Origin: Clostridia bacterium
Lineage (GTDB): Bacteria > Bacillota > DAOUPZ01
Direction of reading: 5' to 3'
DNA: 64,000 nucleotides
Assembly: GCA_030625885.1 (NCBI GenBank)
Contig: DAOUPZ010000011.1
Coordinates: forward strand, 44,650-108,649
Position 1 is the stretch's first letter. The number at the start of each line of letters is the position of its first letter. Of the stretch, positions 1 through 8,365 are shown piece by piece. A program made the translations under genes and the position numbers. The notes beneath the pieces were generated by a model. It saw only the letters and a program-made list of their open reading frames with translations, searched no databases and had not been told where the DNA came from.

Positions 1-300
1 ACAGGGAGAATAGGCGATGCGGGTTGTGGAGATATTATAAAGATTGATATAAAAGTTGCGGATCGTCATATCGTTGATGTTAAATTTAAGGCATTTGGTT
101 GTTGTGCGGCCATCGCTACAAGCAGTATGGCTACAGAAATGGCAAAAGGGAAAACCATTAAAGAAGGGTTGGCAATTTCCAATGAAGCGGTAGCGAAAGC
201 ACTGGGGGGATTGCCGCCGCAAAAAATGCATTGTTCTAATTTAGCGGCTGATGCATTACATGAAGCGATTAAGGATTATCAGAAAAAGCAGGCGCAATAA
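1..300 (+). CDS. iscU: IscU/NifU-type Fe-S cluster scaffold protein, 3' part
   Basis: The gene is cut by the left edge; the last 99 codons in frame 1 are present. Visible are the IscU landmarks: a D-A-G-C-G-D segment at the cut edge, the F-G-C-C-A-A-I-A motif with a scaffold cysteine, a later H-C-S-N-L-A-A-D-A-L motif with the third cysteine ligand, and a basic lysine/glutamine-rich C-terminus. The family assembles [2Fe-2S]/[4Fe-4S] clusters on these cysteines with sulfur from IscS. An Rrf2 regulator and mnmA lie about 1.1 kb downstream, which fits the usual clostridial iscR-iscS-iscU-mnmA set, but here fdhD intervenes and the regulator lies after iscU. iscS is presumably left of the window. 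Confidence 0.93.
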   Translation, partial: TGRIGDAGCGDIIKIDIKVADRHIVDVKFKAFGCCAAIATSSMATEMAKGKTIKEGLAISNEAVAKALGGLPPQKMHCSNLAADALHEAIKDYQKKQAQ

Positions 301-310
301 GGAGATGAGA

Positions 311-1096
311 TTGGTGGATGTCACCCGTACCATTAATATTGAAAAAATAGCAGGAAAGATGAGAGGCGTTGAGGCGGATGTTGTCATTGCCGAATATCCG
401 TTTACGATTCATATCAATGACAAAGAATTGGTTACGTTATTATGTTCACCCACTCATTTAGAGTATCTTGCTTTAGGATTTTTGCAATCCGAAGGTTTTA
501 TTCAGGATGATTCATCGATTAAAAATATTGAATTTGATGAGGAAAAAGGGTATATCAATGTCCATATTTATAATGGAGAACGTATTCTTAACGAAAAAGC
601 ATTTGGGAAGCGAACGCTGACCACGGGATGTGGCAAAGGGACTACGTTCCATGATGTGGCGCAAAGTTTGGCATCTGATCCCATTCATTCTAAAATGATG
701 ATCTCTACTGAGAAAGTATTCGAGTTTGTGAATCAATTGCATGAAAGCGCACAAATTTTTCGGAAAACAGGAGGGGCTCATATCTCGACACTTGCTTCTG
801 AACAAGAGATGATGTTTGTTCATGAAGATATCGGACGGCATAACGCACTGGATAAACTGTTTGGGGAATGTATTATGAAAGATGTTGGTTTTGAAGATAA
901 AATCATTATTACCAGTGGACGCATATCCTCAGAGATGCTCATTAAGAGTGCAAAAAGGAAAATACCCATTCTGATTTCGCGCAGTGCGGCTACCCAATTA
1001 TCTGTAGAATTAGCGGAAAAAGCAGGGATTACCTTAATTGGATTTGTCAGAAATGACAAAATGAATATCTATACTAATGGGTGGAGAATTGTATAA
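311..1096 (+). CDS. fdhD: FdhD, sulfurtransferase for formate dehydrogenase
   Basis: FdhD passes sulfur from cysteine desulfurase to the Mo/W-bis-PGD cofactor, which is needed for active formate dehydrogenase. The protein has the family order: an early V-x-x-E-Y-P-F-T-I-H-I-N segment, a T-T-G-C-G-K-G loop carrying the reactive cysteine, H-E-D-I-G-R-H-N-A-L-D-K, I-I-T-S-G-R-I-S-S-E-M and the C-terminal G-F-V-R-N-D segment. E. coli FdhD has a C-x-x-C here; this one has a single cysteine. Start: the AAGGAG at 299-304 overlaps the iscU stop and touches the ATG at 305, so TTG 311 (or GTG 314) has better spacing. No formate dehydrogenase is in the window, but fhs at 41 kb uses its product formate. 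Confidence 0.9.
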   Translation: MVDVTRTINIEKIAGKMRGVEADVVIAEYPFTIHINDKELVTLLCSPTHLEYLALGFLQSEGFIQDDSSIKNIEFDEEKGYINVHIYNGERILNEKAFGKRTLTTGCGKGTTFHDVAQSLASDPIHSKMMISTEKVFEFVNQLHESAQIFRKTGGAHISTLASEQEMMFVHEDIGRHNALDKLFGECIMKDVGFEDKIIITSGRISSEMLIKSAKRKIPILISRSAATQLSVELAEKAGITLIGFVRNDKMNIYTNGWRIV

Positions 1097-1315
1097 AAGG
1101 CAGCAGGTAGCGAACAGCAGGTAGGAGGTAGGGAAAGATAAAAGATTTTTTCTTCTTTGTTTTTATCTTTAGCTTTCAGCCTTAAGCCTATTTTTAAGTA
1201 CGAGTGGTGTGTCCTCATTCTTGCATGAAGCAAAAAGCAGGAAATATCAAAATAAGACCTACCTGCTACCTGCTACAAGCGACCTTCGGGAGCGTCCTAC
1301 CTGCTTAAACGTTTA
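1097..1315. repeat. Intergenic filler with GCAGGTAGGAGGTAG-type repeats
   Basis: No gene is visible. The stretch carries CAGCAGGTAGGAGGTAG on the left and its near-inverse ACCTACCTGCTACCTGC on the right, so the ends can fold back. Between them lie a T-rich AAAGATAAAAGATTTTTTC segment and a TACGAGTGGTGTGTCC fragment that also occurs in the MITE-like elements at 34.9 and 43.2 kb. The same composition recurs at 2932-3134 and 11963-12003, which marks a dispersed intergenic repeat family. Confidence 0.6.
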
Positions 1316-1344
1316 TTGACATTAAAAAAACGGTATGATAGCAT
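1316..1344 (+). promoter_or_regulatory. Probable sigma-A promoter for the Rrf2 gene
   Basis: TTGACA at 1316-1321, 17-bp spacer, TAGCAT at 1339-1344, about 50 bp before the Rrf2 start. The -10 box is weak (4 of 6), but the -35 is perfect. Autoregulation by the Rrf2 protein would be expected for the family; no operator was proven. Confidence 0.45.
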
Positions 1345-1395
1345 AAAATACACCATTCCGATGAAAATACTGTTATATATTGAGAGGGATTAATT

Positions 1396-1854
1396 ATGAT
1401 GAAAGTTTCAACAAAAGGTAGATATGGGGTACGGGCGATGTTTTATTTGGCGACACAATATGATAAAGGTCCCATAGCGCTTAGAACCATTGCCGAGCAT
1501 CAAGAAATTTCCGAACATTATCTAGAACAACTCATTGCAATTTTACGTAAAAATGGTCTGGTAAAAAGTATTCGTGGGGCGCAGGGCGGATATTTACTTG
1601 CCAGAGCGCCTGAAGCGATTACAGCAGGTGATATCATCAGAACATTGGAAGGACCGATCGCGCCTGTTGATTGTGTTGTGGAAGATGACAGTCAGGACTG
1701 TAATCGTGTTGATATTTGTATGAGTCGTATGATATGGCAACGGGTAAGGAATAGTATGATTGAAGTGCTTGATGGGATTACTTTAGCCGATATGTGTCAG
1801 CAGTCTGAAGCGTTAGGTAAAGAAGGCTTTGTGATTGGAAAACAGGGAGAATAA
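1396..1854 (+). CDS. iscR: Rrf2-family Fe-S regulator (IscR-like)
   Basis: A 152-residue winged-helix regulator of Fe-S or cysteine metabolism. The N-terminus K-V-S-T-K-G-R-Y-G-V-R-A-M is the Rrf2 signature. The recognition region follows (I-S-E-H-Y-L-E-Q-L), and then the wing R-G-A-Q-G-G-Y. Three cysteines near residues 92-108 match the [2Fe-2S] ligands of IscR, so cluster sensing is likely, in contrast to cysteine-free CymR. The start is set by GAGAGGGA just upstream; a second ATG follows at once. It is 3 bp from mnmA and likely co-transcribed with it. A CymR-type role cannot be excluded. Confidence 0.85.
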   Translation: MMKVSTKGRYGVRAMFYLATQYDKGPIALRTIAEHQEISEHYLEQLIAILRKNGLVKSIRGAQGGYLLARAPEAITAGDIIRTLEGPIAPVDCVVEDDSQDCNRVDICMSRMIWQRVRNSMIEVLDGITLADMCQQSEALGKEGFVIGKQGE

Positions 1855-1857
1855 GGG

Positions 1858-2922
1858 GTGAAAGATTTGCAACAGAAAGGGAAAGTAGCGGTTGCTATGA
1901 GTGGTGGTGTGGACAGTTCAGTGGCAGCTGCTTTGCTTATGAAGTTAGGTTTTGAAGTTTTTGGTATTACATTTGATTTATCAGTTCTCTCCGCAGGGGC
2001 GATTGAAGATGCTAAAGCCGTGGCGGAGAAATTAAATATAGCACATTACGTTGTTAATGTGCGGGATACTTTTGAAAAGAATGTAATCGATCATTTTTGC
2101 CATGAATATGGTTGTGGCAGAACGCCGAATCCTTGTGTACAGTGTAATCGCAAGATTAAATTTGGTGTTTTGCTGCATGAAGCTTTAGCTTTAGGCGCAG
2201 ATTTTCTGGCAACCGGTCACTATGTACGTAAAGTGTTTAATGAAGAAAAGCAGAGATATTTGCTTACAAGAGCAGCAGACTTGCATAAAGATCAAACCTA
2301 TATGCTTTATGGGCTTAGTCAGCGGCAATTAAAGCATGCTTTGTTTCCGTTGGGGGATTTTGAAAAACGAGATATTCGCAAATTAGCCACAGAACTGGAT
2401 TTGATTGTTGCGGATAAACCGGAGAGTCAGGAAATTTGTTTTATTGAAGATGATGATTATGGCCGGTTTTTAAAAGAGCGAATGCCCAAGTTAGTACAGC
2501 CGGGATATTTTAAGGATACCCAAGGAAATATTGTTGGAAAGCATGAAGGGGTTGCGTTTTATACCATCGGGCAGCGTAAAGGGTTAGGTTTAGCGTTAGG
2601 CAGTCCCGTATATGTTGTCGATATTTTACCTCGGGAAAAGGTTGTTGTGGTGGGTAAAAACGAAGAAACGTTTTCTTCTGGATTGATAGCGGAAGACTTG
2701 AATTTCCTTCCGTTTGACTGGCCTCAGGAGTCACTTGAAGTGGGCGCAAAAATTCGCTATTCTGCTTCGCCTACCAAGGCCATCATTATGCCTCTTGACG
2801 GGAATCGGGTAAAATGTACTTTTGCCGAGCCGCAGCGTGCCATTACCCCTGGACAGGCGGTTGTATTTTATGAAGGTGATGTGCTGATTGGCGGGGGGAC
2901 GATTGTAAAGGCTGAAGGATAG
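1858..2922 (+). CDS. mnmA: MnmA, tRNA-specific 2-thiouridylase
   Basis: MnmA makes 2-thiouridine at the wobble position of tRNA-Glu/Gln/Lys, using ATP and persulfide sulfur. The protein has the PP-loop A-M-S-G-G-V-D-S-S near residue 14, the catalytic N-P-C-V-Q-C-N-R-K-I-K-F segment, A-T-G-H-Y, D-Q-T-Y-M-L-Y, and the second catalytic cysteine in P-E-S-Q-E-I-C-F-I. The C-terminal beta barrel includes Y-T-I-G-Q-R-K-G-L. Length 354 is normal. The GTG start at 1858 has GGGAGA 6 bp upstream, overlapping the end of the Rrf2 gene, so translation is probably coupled. Confidence 0.96.
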   Translation: MKDLQQKGKVAVAMSGGVDSSVAAALLMKLGFEVFGITFDLSVLSAGAIEDAKAVAEKLNIAHYVVNVRDTFEKNVIDHFCHEYGCGRTPNPCVQCNRKIKFGVLLHEALALGADFLATGHYVRKVFNEEKQRYLLTRAADLHKDQTYMLYGLSQRQLKHALFPLGDFEKRDIRKLATELDLIVADKPESQEICFIEDDDYGRFLKERMPKLVQPGYFKDTQGNIVGKHEGVAFYTIGQRKGLGLALGSPVYVVDILPREKVVVVGKNEETFSSGLIAEDLNFLPFDWPQESLEVGAKIRYSASPTKAIIMPLDGNRVKCTFAEPQRAITPGQAVVFYEGDVLIGGGTIVKAEG

Positions 2923-2931
2923 AGAAGCAAG

Positions 2932-3134
2932 TAGCACGCTCGCACTGCTCGCTGTAGCAGGTAGGAGGTAGGGGAAAGATAAAAGATTAATTGACAATGG
3001 ACAATTGTGCATTGTGAATTGTCAATTATATTGAAAGTAATAGGTACTATCGGTGTGTCTCTCTTCGGGCATGAAAGGGAAAAGTAGGAAATATCAAAAT
3101 AAGACCTACCTGCTACCTGCTGTTTGCTACCTGC
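2932..3134. repeat. Intergenic repeat region with GTAGCAGGTAGGAGGTAG blocks
   Basis: A non-coding stretch like 1097-1315: GTAGCAGGTAGGAGGTAGG on the left, ACCTACCTGCTACCTGCTG on the right, and a shared GGAAATATCAAAATAAGACCTAC junction. The middle holds an inverted pair of TTGACAATGGACAATTG and GAATTGTCAATTAT. I see no gene in it. Confidence 0.6.
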
Positions 3135-3137
3135 TTT

Positions 3138-3160
3138 AAAAAACGGTTATGCCGTTTTTT
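3138..3160 (+). terminator. Rho-independent terminator after mnmA
   Basis: AAAAAACGG-TTAT-GCCGTTTTTT hairpin followed by a long T tract. It closes the iscR-mnmA unit. Confidence 0.8.
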
Positions 3161-3266
3161 TTTGTTTTTTTTTCCTTTATACGAATCAACTGCCTAAATG
3201 ATTTTTCAAACTTTTGGTCATAATAAAATAAGTAAAAAATTAAATATCATAATGGGAGGAAAATGT

Positions 3267-3818
3267 ATGCGTAAAGCGAATGCGCTGCATGGGATGGACA
3301 TTATGGATCGTTATACAGGAGAAAAAATAGGTGAAGTTGTGGATGTCGTTTTTTCTTCTGTAGAAGGCAGATTAGTCGGATTTGTTATTCATAACGGCAA
3401 ATGGATTAATGGGAAAAAATTTCTCCCTTTTTCTGATGCTACGCGAATTGGTCAGGATGCCATCATGATTTCCGATCAATCTCTCATTCTTAAAAAAGAA
3501 GAAATGAAAAAATGGTCAGATGAATACAGTTTCTTGGAAGCAAAAGTCATGACTGAAAGCGGCAAAGAATTAGGCATGATTGAAGATTATATGTTTGATG
3601 AAGAAATCGGCATGATAGAAGGATATGAGATTTCAGGCGGTTTAATTCAGGATATTATGGAAGGTCGTAACATGATCAACAAAAATGATCTATTAGTAAC
3701 AGGAAAAGATACAATACTTGTTCCCGATTATATGGAAGAAAAATTACAGCAATCTATTACACAAGAGGAAACAGTCAAACGTACTAAAGGAGGTGAATCT
3801 GATGATGCGCAACAATAA
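3267..3818 (+). CDS. PRC-barrel domain protein
   Basis: 183 residues with two successive PRC-barrel-like domains. The first (about residues 5-80) has I-M-D-R-Y-T-G-E-K-I-G-E-V-V-D-V-V-F; the second (about 85-160) has V-M-T-E-S-G-K-E-L-G-M-I-E-D. The fold is used in ribosome-maturation and photosynthetic proteins; clostridial members like this one have no assigned function. ATG 3267 is chosen because GGGAGGAAA lies 6 bp before it. The stop overlaps the next small gene. No signal peptide or membrane segment is seen, so it is probably cytoplasmic. Confidence 0.75.
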   Translation: MRKANALHGMDIMDRYTGEKIGEVVDVVFSSVEGRLVGFVIHNGKWINGKKFLPFSDATRIGQDAIMISDQSLILKKEEMKKWSDEYSFLEAKVMTESGKELGMIEDYMFDEEIGMIEGYEISGGLIQDIMEGRNMINKNDLLVTGKDTILVPDYMEEKLQQSITQEETVKRTKGGESDDAQQ

Positions 3819-3960
3819 AATAATGGGCGGCTTGCTCATGGGGAGTATGGCGGCATGGGGGATCAGTAGAATGGTAAAGTCCCGCCGCCCCTGGTATCGC
3901 ACAATAGGAAAAAGTTTTTCCAATGCGGGAAAAATGGTGGAGAAGATGGCGAAGAGATAA
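3802..3960 (+). CDS. Small basic protein with one hydrophobic segment
   Basis: A 52-residue frame with an excellent site (AAAGGAGGTGA, 5 bp before ATG 3802) located inside the end of the PRC-barrel gene, so the two are coupled. It has a glycine/methionine-rich hydrophobic stretch (about residues 7-24), then a strongly basic tail ending K-M-A-K-R. This layout recalls YtxH/YrzQ-like small membrane-associated proteins, but no family was recognised with certainty. Confidence 0.6.
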   Translation: MMRNNKIMGGLLMGSMAAWGISRMVKSRRPWYRTIGKSFSNAGKMVEKMAKR

Positions 3961-4170
3961 AGGAAGTTGGTTAGTTGGAAAGTTGGAAGATTAAAGATAA
4001 AAAATTAATTATTATCTCGGTTCTCAACTCTAAGATAGAAATGTAATGGAGTCTGGGAATCGAGATTTTATCTTTCAGCGACCAAAGGGAGCGGTCGTTC
4101 CTCTTTCAGCGAACGCAGAGAGCGATCTTCCTTCTAAAAACATATAAAATGATCATTTTGGGAAACCTAT
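3961..4170. repeat. Intergenic filler with GTTGGTTAGTTGGAAAGTTGG repeats
   Basis: No gene is visible. It begins with tandem AGTTGG units and contains two TCTTTCAGCGAcc(a/g) units followed by ggGAGCG(A/G)TC, fragments also seen near 22.95, 43.42 and 52.43 kb. A GATCATTTTGG/TATAAAATGATC self-complementary patch lies at the right end. Confidence 0.5.
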
Positions 4171-4205
4171 ATAGAACTTGATAGACAGGAATGAGGCATG
4201 TACGG

Positions 4206-5237
4206 ATGGACGGATTAGCGAAAAAGAGAATGAAAATCATCATTTTAATAGCATTCACTATCATTGTCTTACTGTTTTTTTACAAAGTGCGTACCCTTTT
4301 AATTCCATTCTTATTAGCGTTTATCATTACCTATCTTTTTGATCCAGCGGTTAATTATTTTGAAAAGAAAGAAGTTCCCCGTTGGCTATCAATATTAGGT
4401 ATTTATGTGGTTATTGGAGGGGTTATTTTTATTTTTTGTTATTATTTGTTTCCTGTTATGTATCAAGAAATGCAAAATCTTGCAGATGATTTGCCACACT
4501 ATTTTAAAGTGGTACAAAACTATTCTGATTACTTTGCTGAAAAATACAATGATACACCTATCCCTGCTGAAGTGAAGGACTCATTGGAAGCATCTTTTGT
4601 GGAAATTCAAAATAAATTTTTAAATATAATCAGAGGAATAGGAAACCGTATTTTTTCCTTATTTGGTTACATGGTTCATCTCGTTTTGGCGCCTATCCTC
4701 GCTTTTTACTTCCTCAAGGATAGTGATAGAATTAAAAAAAACATGCGCAAAGTGATACCGGTTGATTACCGAGCAGAGATCATAGGTGTTATTGAAGAAA
4801 TCAATAAAGGGGTACATGGTTTCATCAGAGGGCAAGTGCTGGATAATGTCATTGATGGTGCCCTTGTAGCGGGTGGTTTATATTTTTTAGGAATGGATTA
4901 TGCTTTATTGATTGGTATTATGGTGGCGATTATTAATATGATCCCTTTTTTGGGGCCTATTGTTGGGGGTATTATAGCGAGTTTACTTTCGCTTCTTGAA
5001 TCACCGGTGCTAACGTTAAAAGTGATCATCTTATTTCTGATTGTTGAGCAATTAGATAATTCGATTATTAATCCTAAGCTGGTAGGTGATCAGACGGACT
5101 TACATCCCGTATTCATTATCTTTGCGCTCTTGGTGGGTGCGGATATAGCAGGTATTTTGGGAATGCTTTTGGCCGTTCCGGTTGTGATTGTGGTTAAAGT
5201 GTTATTGAAGTATGGTTTTCAAAAATTAACATCTTAA
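4206..5237 (+). CDS. AI-2E family transporter (YrrI-type permease)
   Basis: A membrane protein of about 343 residues with the AI-2E/PerM layout: N-terminal paired hydrophobic helices, an extracytoplasmic soluble stretch (about 80-150), then five to six helices. It contains the family motif I-N-M-I-P-F-L-G-P-I-V-G-G and L-D-N-S-I-I-N-P-K-L. Members export autoinducer-2 or act as Na+/H+-type carriers; the substrate here is unknown. B. subtilis yrrI occupies the same place before alaS. ATG 4206 is preferred over ATG 4191, which abuts its AGGA. Confidence 0.88.
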   Translation: MDGLAKKRMKIIILIAFTIIVLLFFYKVRTLLIPFLLAFIITYLFDPAVNYFEKKEVPRWLSILGIYVVIGGVIFIFCYYLFPVMYQEMQNLADDLPHYFKVVQNYSDYFAEKYNDTPIPAEVKDSLEASFVEIQNKFLNIIRGIGNRIFSLFGYMVHLVLAPILAFYFLKDSDRIKKNMRKVIPVDYRAEIIGVIEEINKGVHGFIRGQVLDNVIDGALVAGGLYFLGMDYALLIGIMVAIINMIPFLGPIVGGIIASLLSLLESPVLTLKVIILFLIVEQLDNSIINPKLVGDQTDLHPVFIIFALLVGADIAGILGMLLAVPVVIVVKVLLKYGFQKLTS

Positions 5238-5245
5238 TGCGTTCG

Positions 5246-5275
5246 TTGACAAGGTAATTAAATTTAATATATAAT
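5246..5275 (+). promoter_or_regulatory. Sigma-A promoter of alaS
   Basis: TTGACA at 5246-5251 and TATAAT at 5270-5275 with an 18-bp spacer; both boxes are perfect. It gives a leader of about 95 nt before alaS. Confidence 0.8.
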
Positions 5276-5299
5276 GAAATAATAAGGCAAGCAGCGGAG

Positions 5300-5348
5300 A
5301 ACTTCTCGTCCCTGACCGGGGGTTTAGGCAGGGTGTGGGAAGTTTTTT
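5300..5348 (+). promoter_or_regulatory. Terminator-like hairpin in the alaS leader (possible attenuator)
   Basis: AACTTCTCGT pairs with a G/U-rich partner ending GAAGTT, and CCCTG pairs with CAGGG across a CCGGGGG-containing loop. TTTTTT follows directly at 5343-5348, between promoter and ribosome site. That is the geometry of a leader attenuator. It lacks the T-box TGGNACCGCG sequence, so tRNA sensing by a T-box is not supported, and I recognise no known riboswitch. Confidence 0.5.
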
Positions 5349-5377
5349 ATAACCTGTTTTAAGGAGGCGCTTTAGCG

Positions 5378-8005
5378 ATGAAAGGAACGGATATTCGTCA
5401 AAAATATGTAGAGTTTTTTGAAGGGAAAAATCATAAAGTTTTGCCCAGTGCTTCTCTTATTCCTGATGATCCCACGATTTTGATTACCATAGCAGGTATG
5501 GTACCCTTTAAACCGATATTTATGGGGAAAGAAAAACCGACCTATCCACGGGTCACTTCGTGTCAAAAATGTGTTCGTACGAATGACATTGATAATGTAG
5601 GAAGAACGGCTCGGCACCATACTTTCTTTGAAATGTTAGGGAATTTTTCCTTTGGTGATTATTTTAAAGAAGATGCTATAAAATGGGCTTGGGAGTTTGT
5701 AACAAAAGAATTAAAGCTGGATAAAGATCGACTATGGATTTCTGTCTATAAAGAGGATGAGGAATCCCTTCGTATTTGGCATGAAAAAGCAGGTGTGCCT
5801 AAGGAACGCATTGTAAAAATGGGGGAAGAAGATAACTTCTGGTCCGCAGGACCAACCGGTTCTTGTGGTCCATGTTCCGAAATTTACTATGATCTAGGTG
5901 AAGAAATAGGATGCGGGTCCCCTGATTGTGCGGTTGGTTGTGAGTGTGACCGTTATCTTGAAATCTGGAACCTGGTATTTACCGAATATGATCGAGATGA
6001 AAATGGCAAACTTCATCCTTTGCCTCAAAAGAATATTGATACCGGGATGGGTTTGGAACGAATTGCATCTGTTATGCAAGGGATGACGTCTAATTTTGAT
6101 GCCGATCTCATACGTCCTTTAATAGATAAAATGGCAGCGATAGCCGGTGTATCCTATAAAGAGAATGAGAAAACGGATTTGTCTTTGAAGGTCATAGCGG
6201 ATCATATACGTGCCATTAATCATTTGATTTCTGATGGTGTATTACCTTCTAATGAAGGGCGTGGATATATACTGCGCCGTATTTTACGCCGTGCCGTACG
6301 GCATGGTAAACTGCTGGGTGTGAAAGAATCATTTTTAGATAAAATGGCTGCGTTAGCTATTGAAATGGGTCAGGATGTTTATCCGGCGCTTCGTGAGAAA
6401 CAGGCATACATTATACGGATTATTCGAACGGAAGAAGCGCGTTTTCAAGAAACATTGGATCAAGGCTTAGAAATATTAAAAGAAATGGTGGAAAAGATAA
6501 AAGAAGCAGGGACAAATCAGCTTACTGGTGAAGATGCTTTCAAGCTGTATGATACCTATGGTTTCCCATATGAATTAACCGAAGAAATTTTGGAGGAAAA
6601 TGAGCTTTGTATTGACCGTCAAGGGTTTGAACAAGCTTTGGAAGCCCAAAGAGAAAGGGCGCGTTCTGCACGTACCGATGAACAAGGCGGATTATCCGCG
6701 CAGGCGTATGATGAACTGAAGAAGATATCGCCAACACAATTTGTTGGGTATGATACTTTAAAGGATGAGGTTCGTGTAGAAGCAATTATTGCTAACGACC
6801 AATTGATCAACGAAGCGTCTGCAGGAGAAAAAGTGGGTATTATTTTAAATAAGACACCTTTTTATGCAGAAAGCGGGGGTCAGGTTGGTGATAGGGGTGT
6901 TATAGAAAGTAATTCAACACAGGTTGTTGTGGAGGATACGAAAAAGTTTGCCGGGGATAAATTCATTCATCATAGTGAAATCAAGAGTGGCAAATTATCC
7001 GTAGGTGATGTACTTTGTGGTGCAGTTGATGAAGAACGACGCTTAAATACCAGTCGGAATCATACCGTAACACATCTTCTGCAGCAAGCATTGCGTGATG
7101 TGGTAGGAGATCATGTCAACCAGGCGGGTTCTATGGTAGGCCCGGAACGATTACGATTTGATTTTACCCACTTTGAAGCCTTAACACCTCAGGAAATTGA
7201 AAAGGTAGAGAACCGTGTAAATGAGAAAATTTTTGCCAACCTTGCCATTGATATTTCTGAAGGAAGTATCGAGGAAGCTAAAGCTAAAGGGGCAACGGCT
7301 CTGTTTGGTGAGAAGTATGGCGAAATCGTGCGAATGGTTAATATTGATGGGTATAGTCTGGAGCTATGTGGTGGGTGTCATCTGCAAGTTTCCAGCGAGG
7401 GCGGATTATTCAAGATTATTGCGGAAGAAGGTATTGGTTCCGGGTTAAGGCGTATTGAAGGGGTAACGGGACCTAAAGCGCTGGCATTCTATCATCATGA
7501 GGAAAAGTTGCTTCAAGAAGCAGCTGCTCTTCTGAAAACGCGTACGGAGGAATTGCCTGCTCGTATTGAGCAGATGATGCAAGGCGTAAAAGAAAAAGAA
7601 CGGGAAATTGAGCAATTAAAAGCGAAGTTGATTCAAGGCGAAACCAGTGGCGTAATGAGTGATGCAGTAGATGTAGAAGGTATTCAAGTGGTTGCTCATT
7701 TGGCAGAAGGTTTAGATATGGAAGGGTTACGGCAGATGGGAGATAATCTCCGTGACCAAATTGGCTCTGGTGTGATCGTGCTGGGTGCAGTACAAAAAGG
7801 GAAAGTTAATCTTATGGTTGTTGTTACCAAAGATATGATTCCCAAAGGCATCCATGCCGGTAAACTCATTAAAGAATTGGCTGCCGTTGTTGGCGGCGGG
7901 GGTGGCGGCCGCCCCGATATGGCTCAAGCCGGCGGTAAATTACCCGAAAAATTACCGGAAGCCTTGCAAAAAGTACCCGAGCTTGTTAAAAAACAATTGC
8001 TTTAA
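5378..8005 (+). CDS. alaS: Alanyl-tRNA synthetase
   Basis: Full-length AlaRS (875 residues) charging tRNA-Ala. Domains in order: class II catalytic core (about 1-440) with the R-x-x-x-C-Q-K-C-V-R-T-N-D and H-H-T-F-F-E-M-L-G-N-F-S-F-G-D-Y-F segments; editing domain with zinc-binding H-T-V-T-H (about 560) and C-G-G-C-H (about 665); coiled linker; C-Ala DHHA1 domain with the glycine-rich G-G-G-G-G-G-R-P-D-M-A-Q-A-G. AAGGAGG sits upstream of ATG 5378. It heads the conserved alaS-ireB-ruvX string and has its own promoter and leader hairpin. Confidence 0.98.
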   Translation: MKGTDIRQKYVEFFEGKNHKVLPSASLIPDDPTILITIAGMVPFKPIFMGKEKPTYPRVTSCQKCVRTNDIDNVGRTARHHTFFEMLGNFSFGDYFKEDAIKWAWEFVTKELKLDKDRLWISVYKEDEESLRIWHEKAGVPKERIVKMGEEDNFWSAGPTGSCGPCSEIYYDLGEEIGCGSPDCAVGCECDRYLEIWNLVFTEYDRDENGKLHPLPQKNIDTGMGLERIASVMQGMTSNFDADLIRPLIDKMAAIAGVSYKENEKTDLSLKVIADHIRAINHLISDGVLPSNEGRGYILRRILRRAVRHGKLLGVKESFLDKMAALAIEMGQDVYPALREKQAYIIRIIRTEEARFQETLDQGLEILKEMVEKIKEAGTNQLTGEDAFKLYDTYGFPYELTEEILEENELCIDRQGFEQALEAQRERARSARTDEQGGLSAQAYDELKKISPTQFVGYDTLKDEVRVEAIIANDQLINEASAGEKVGIILNKTPFYAESGGQVGDRGVIESNSTQVVVEDTKKFAGDKFIHHSEIKSGKLSVGDVLCGAVDEERRLNTSRNHTVTHLLQQALRDVVGDHVNQAGSMVGPERLRFDFTHFEALTPQEIEKVENRVNEKIFANLAIDISEGSIEEAKAKGATALFGEKYGEIVRMVNIDGYSLELCGGCHLQVSSEGGLFKIIAEEGIGSGLRRIEGVTGPKALAFYHHEEKLLQEAAALLKTRTEELPARIEQMMQGVKEKEREIEQLKAKLIQGETSGVMSDAVDVEGIQVVAHLAEGLDMEGLRQMGDNLRDQIGSGVIVLGAVQKGKVNLMVVVTKDMIPKGIHAGKLIKELAAVVGGGGGGRPDMAQAGGKLPEKLPEALQKVPELVKKQLL

Positions 8006-8081
8006 TAGCAGGAAAAATTTATATATCATAGAATATACTGGTAATATATTTTAATTTATATGAAGGTCAGAGGTGTTATAA

Positions 8082-8351
8082 ATGACAAATCGATTAGATG
8101 ATACAGTATATTTCAGCAAGGAAGAAAAAGAAGAAGAGAATCAAGCCCGACGTATCTTAGAAAACGTTTATCAAGCGTTAACCGAGAAGGGATATGATCC
8201 CATTAATCAAATGGTTGGATACTTATTGTCAGGAGAACCTGCTTATATTACAGGTCATAATAATGCGCGTTCTATTATCAGAAGATTAGAACGAGATGAA
8301 TTGTTGGAAGAGTTGGTGCGTTATTATGTGCAGAATGCAGGTAGCAAATAG
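8082..8351 (+). CDS. ireB: IreB family regulatory phosphoprotein (DUF965)
   Basis: 89 residues, the standard size for YrzL/IreB. Family features are the N-terminal threonine-bearing D-D-T-V-Y-F segment, [27 protein letters not shown] and the C-terminal E-L-V-R-Y-Y. In Enterococcus, IreB is a substrate of the Ser/Thr kinase IreK and modulates envelope stress resistance. Position between alaS and ruvX is conserved across Firmicutes; here an aldo-keto reductase gene is inserted after it. Confidence 0.93.
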   Translation: MTNRLDDTVYFSKEEKEEENQARRILENVYQALTEKGYDPINQMVGYLLSGEPAYITGHNNARSIIRRLERDELLEELVRYYVQNAGSK

Positions 8352-8365
8352 AGGAGCTGAAGATC

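Noticed and set aside
5281..5350. T-box riboswitch before alaS
   Set aside because: The conserved antiterminator TGGNACCGCG and the Stem I landmarks are absent and the leader is too short; kept only as an attenuator-like hairpin.
7854..8054. 66-codon frame overlapping the end of alaS
   Set aside because: Lies in another frame of the glycine-rich C-Ala region and has no ribosome site; alaS itself is complete.
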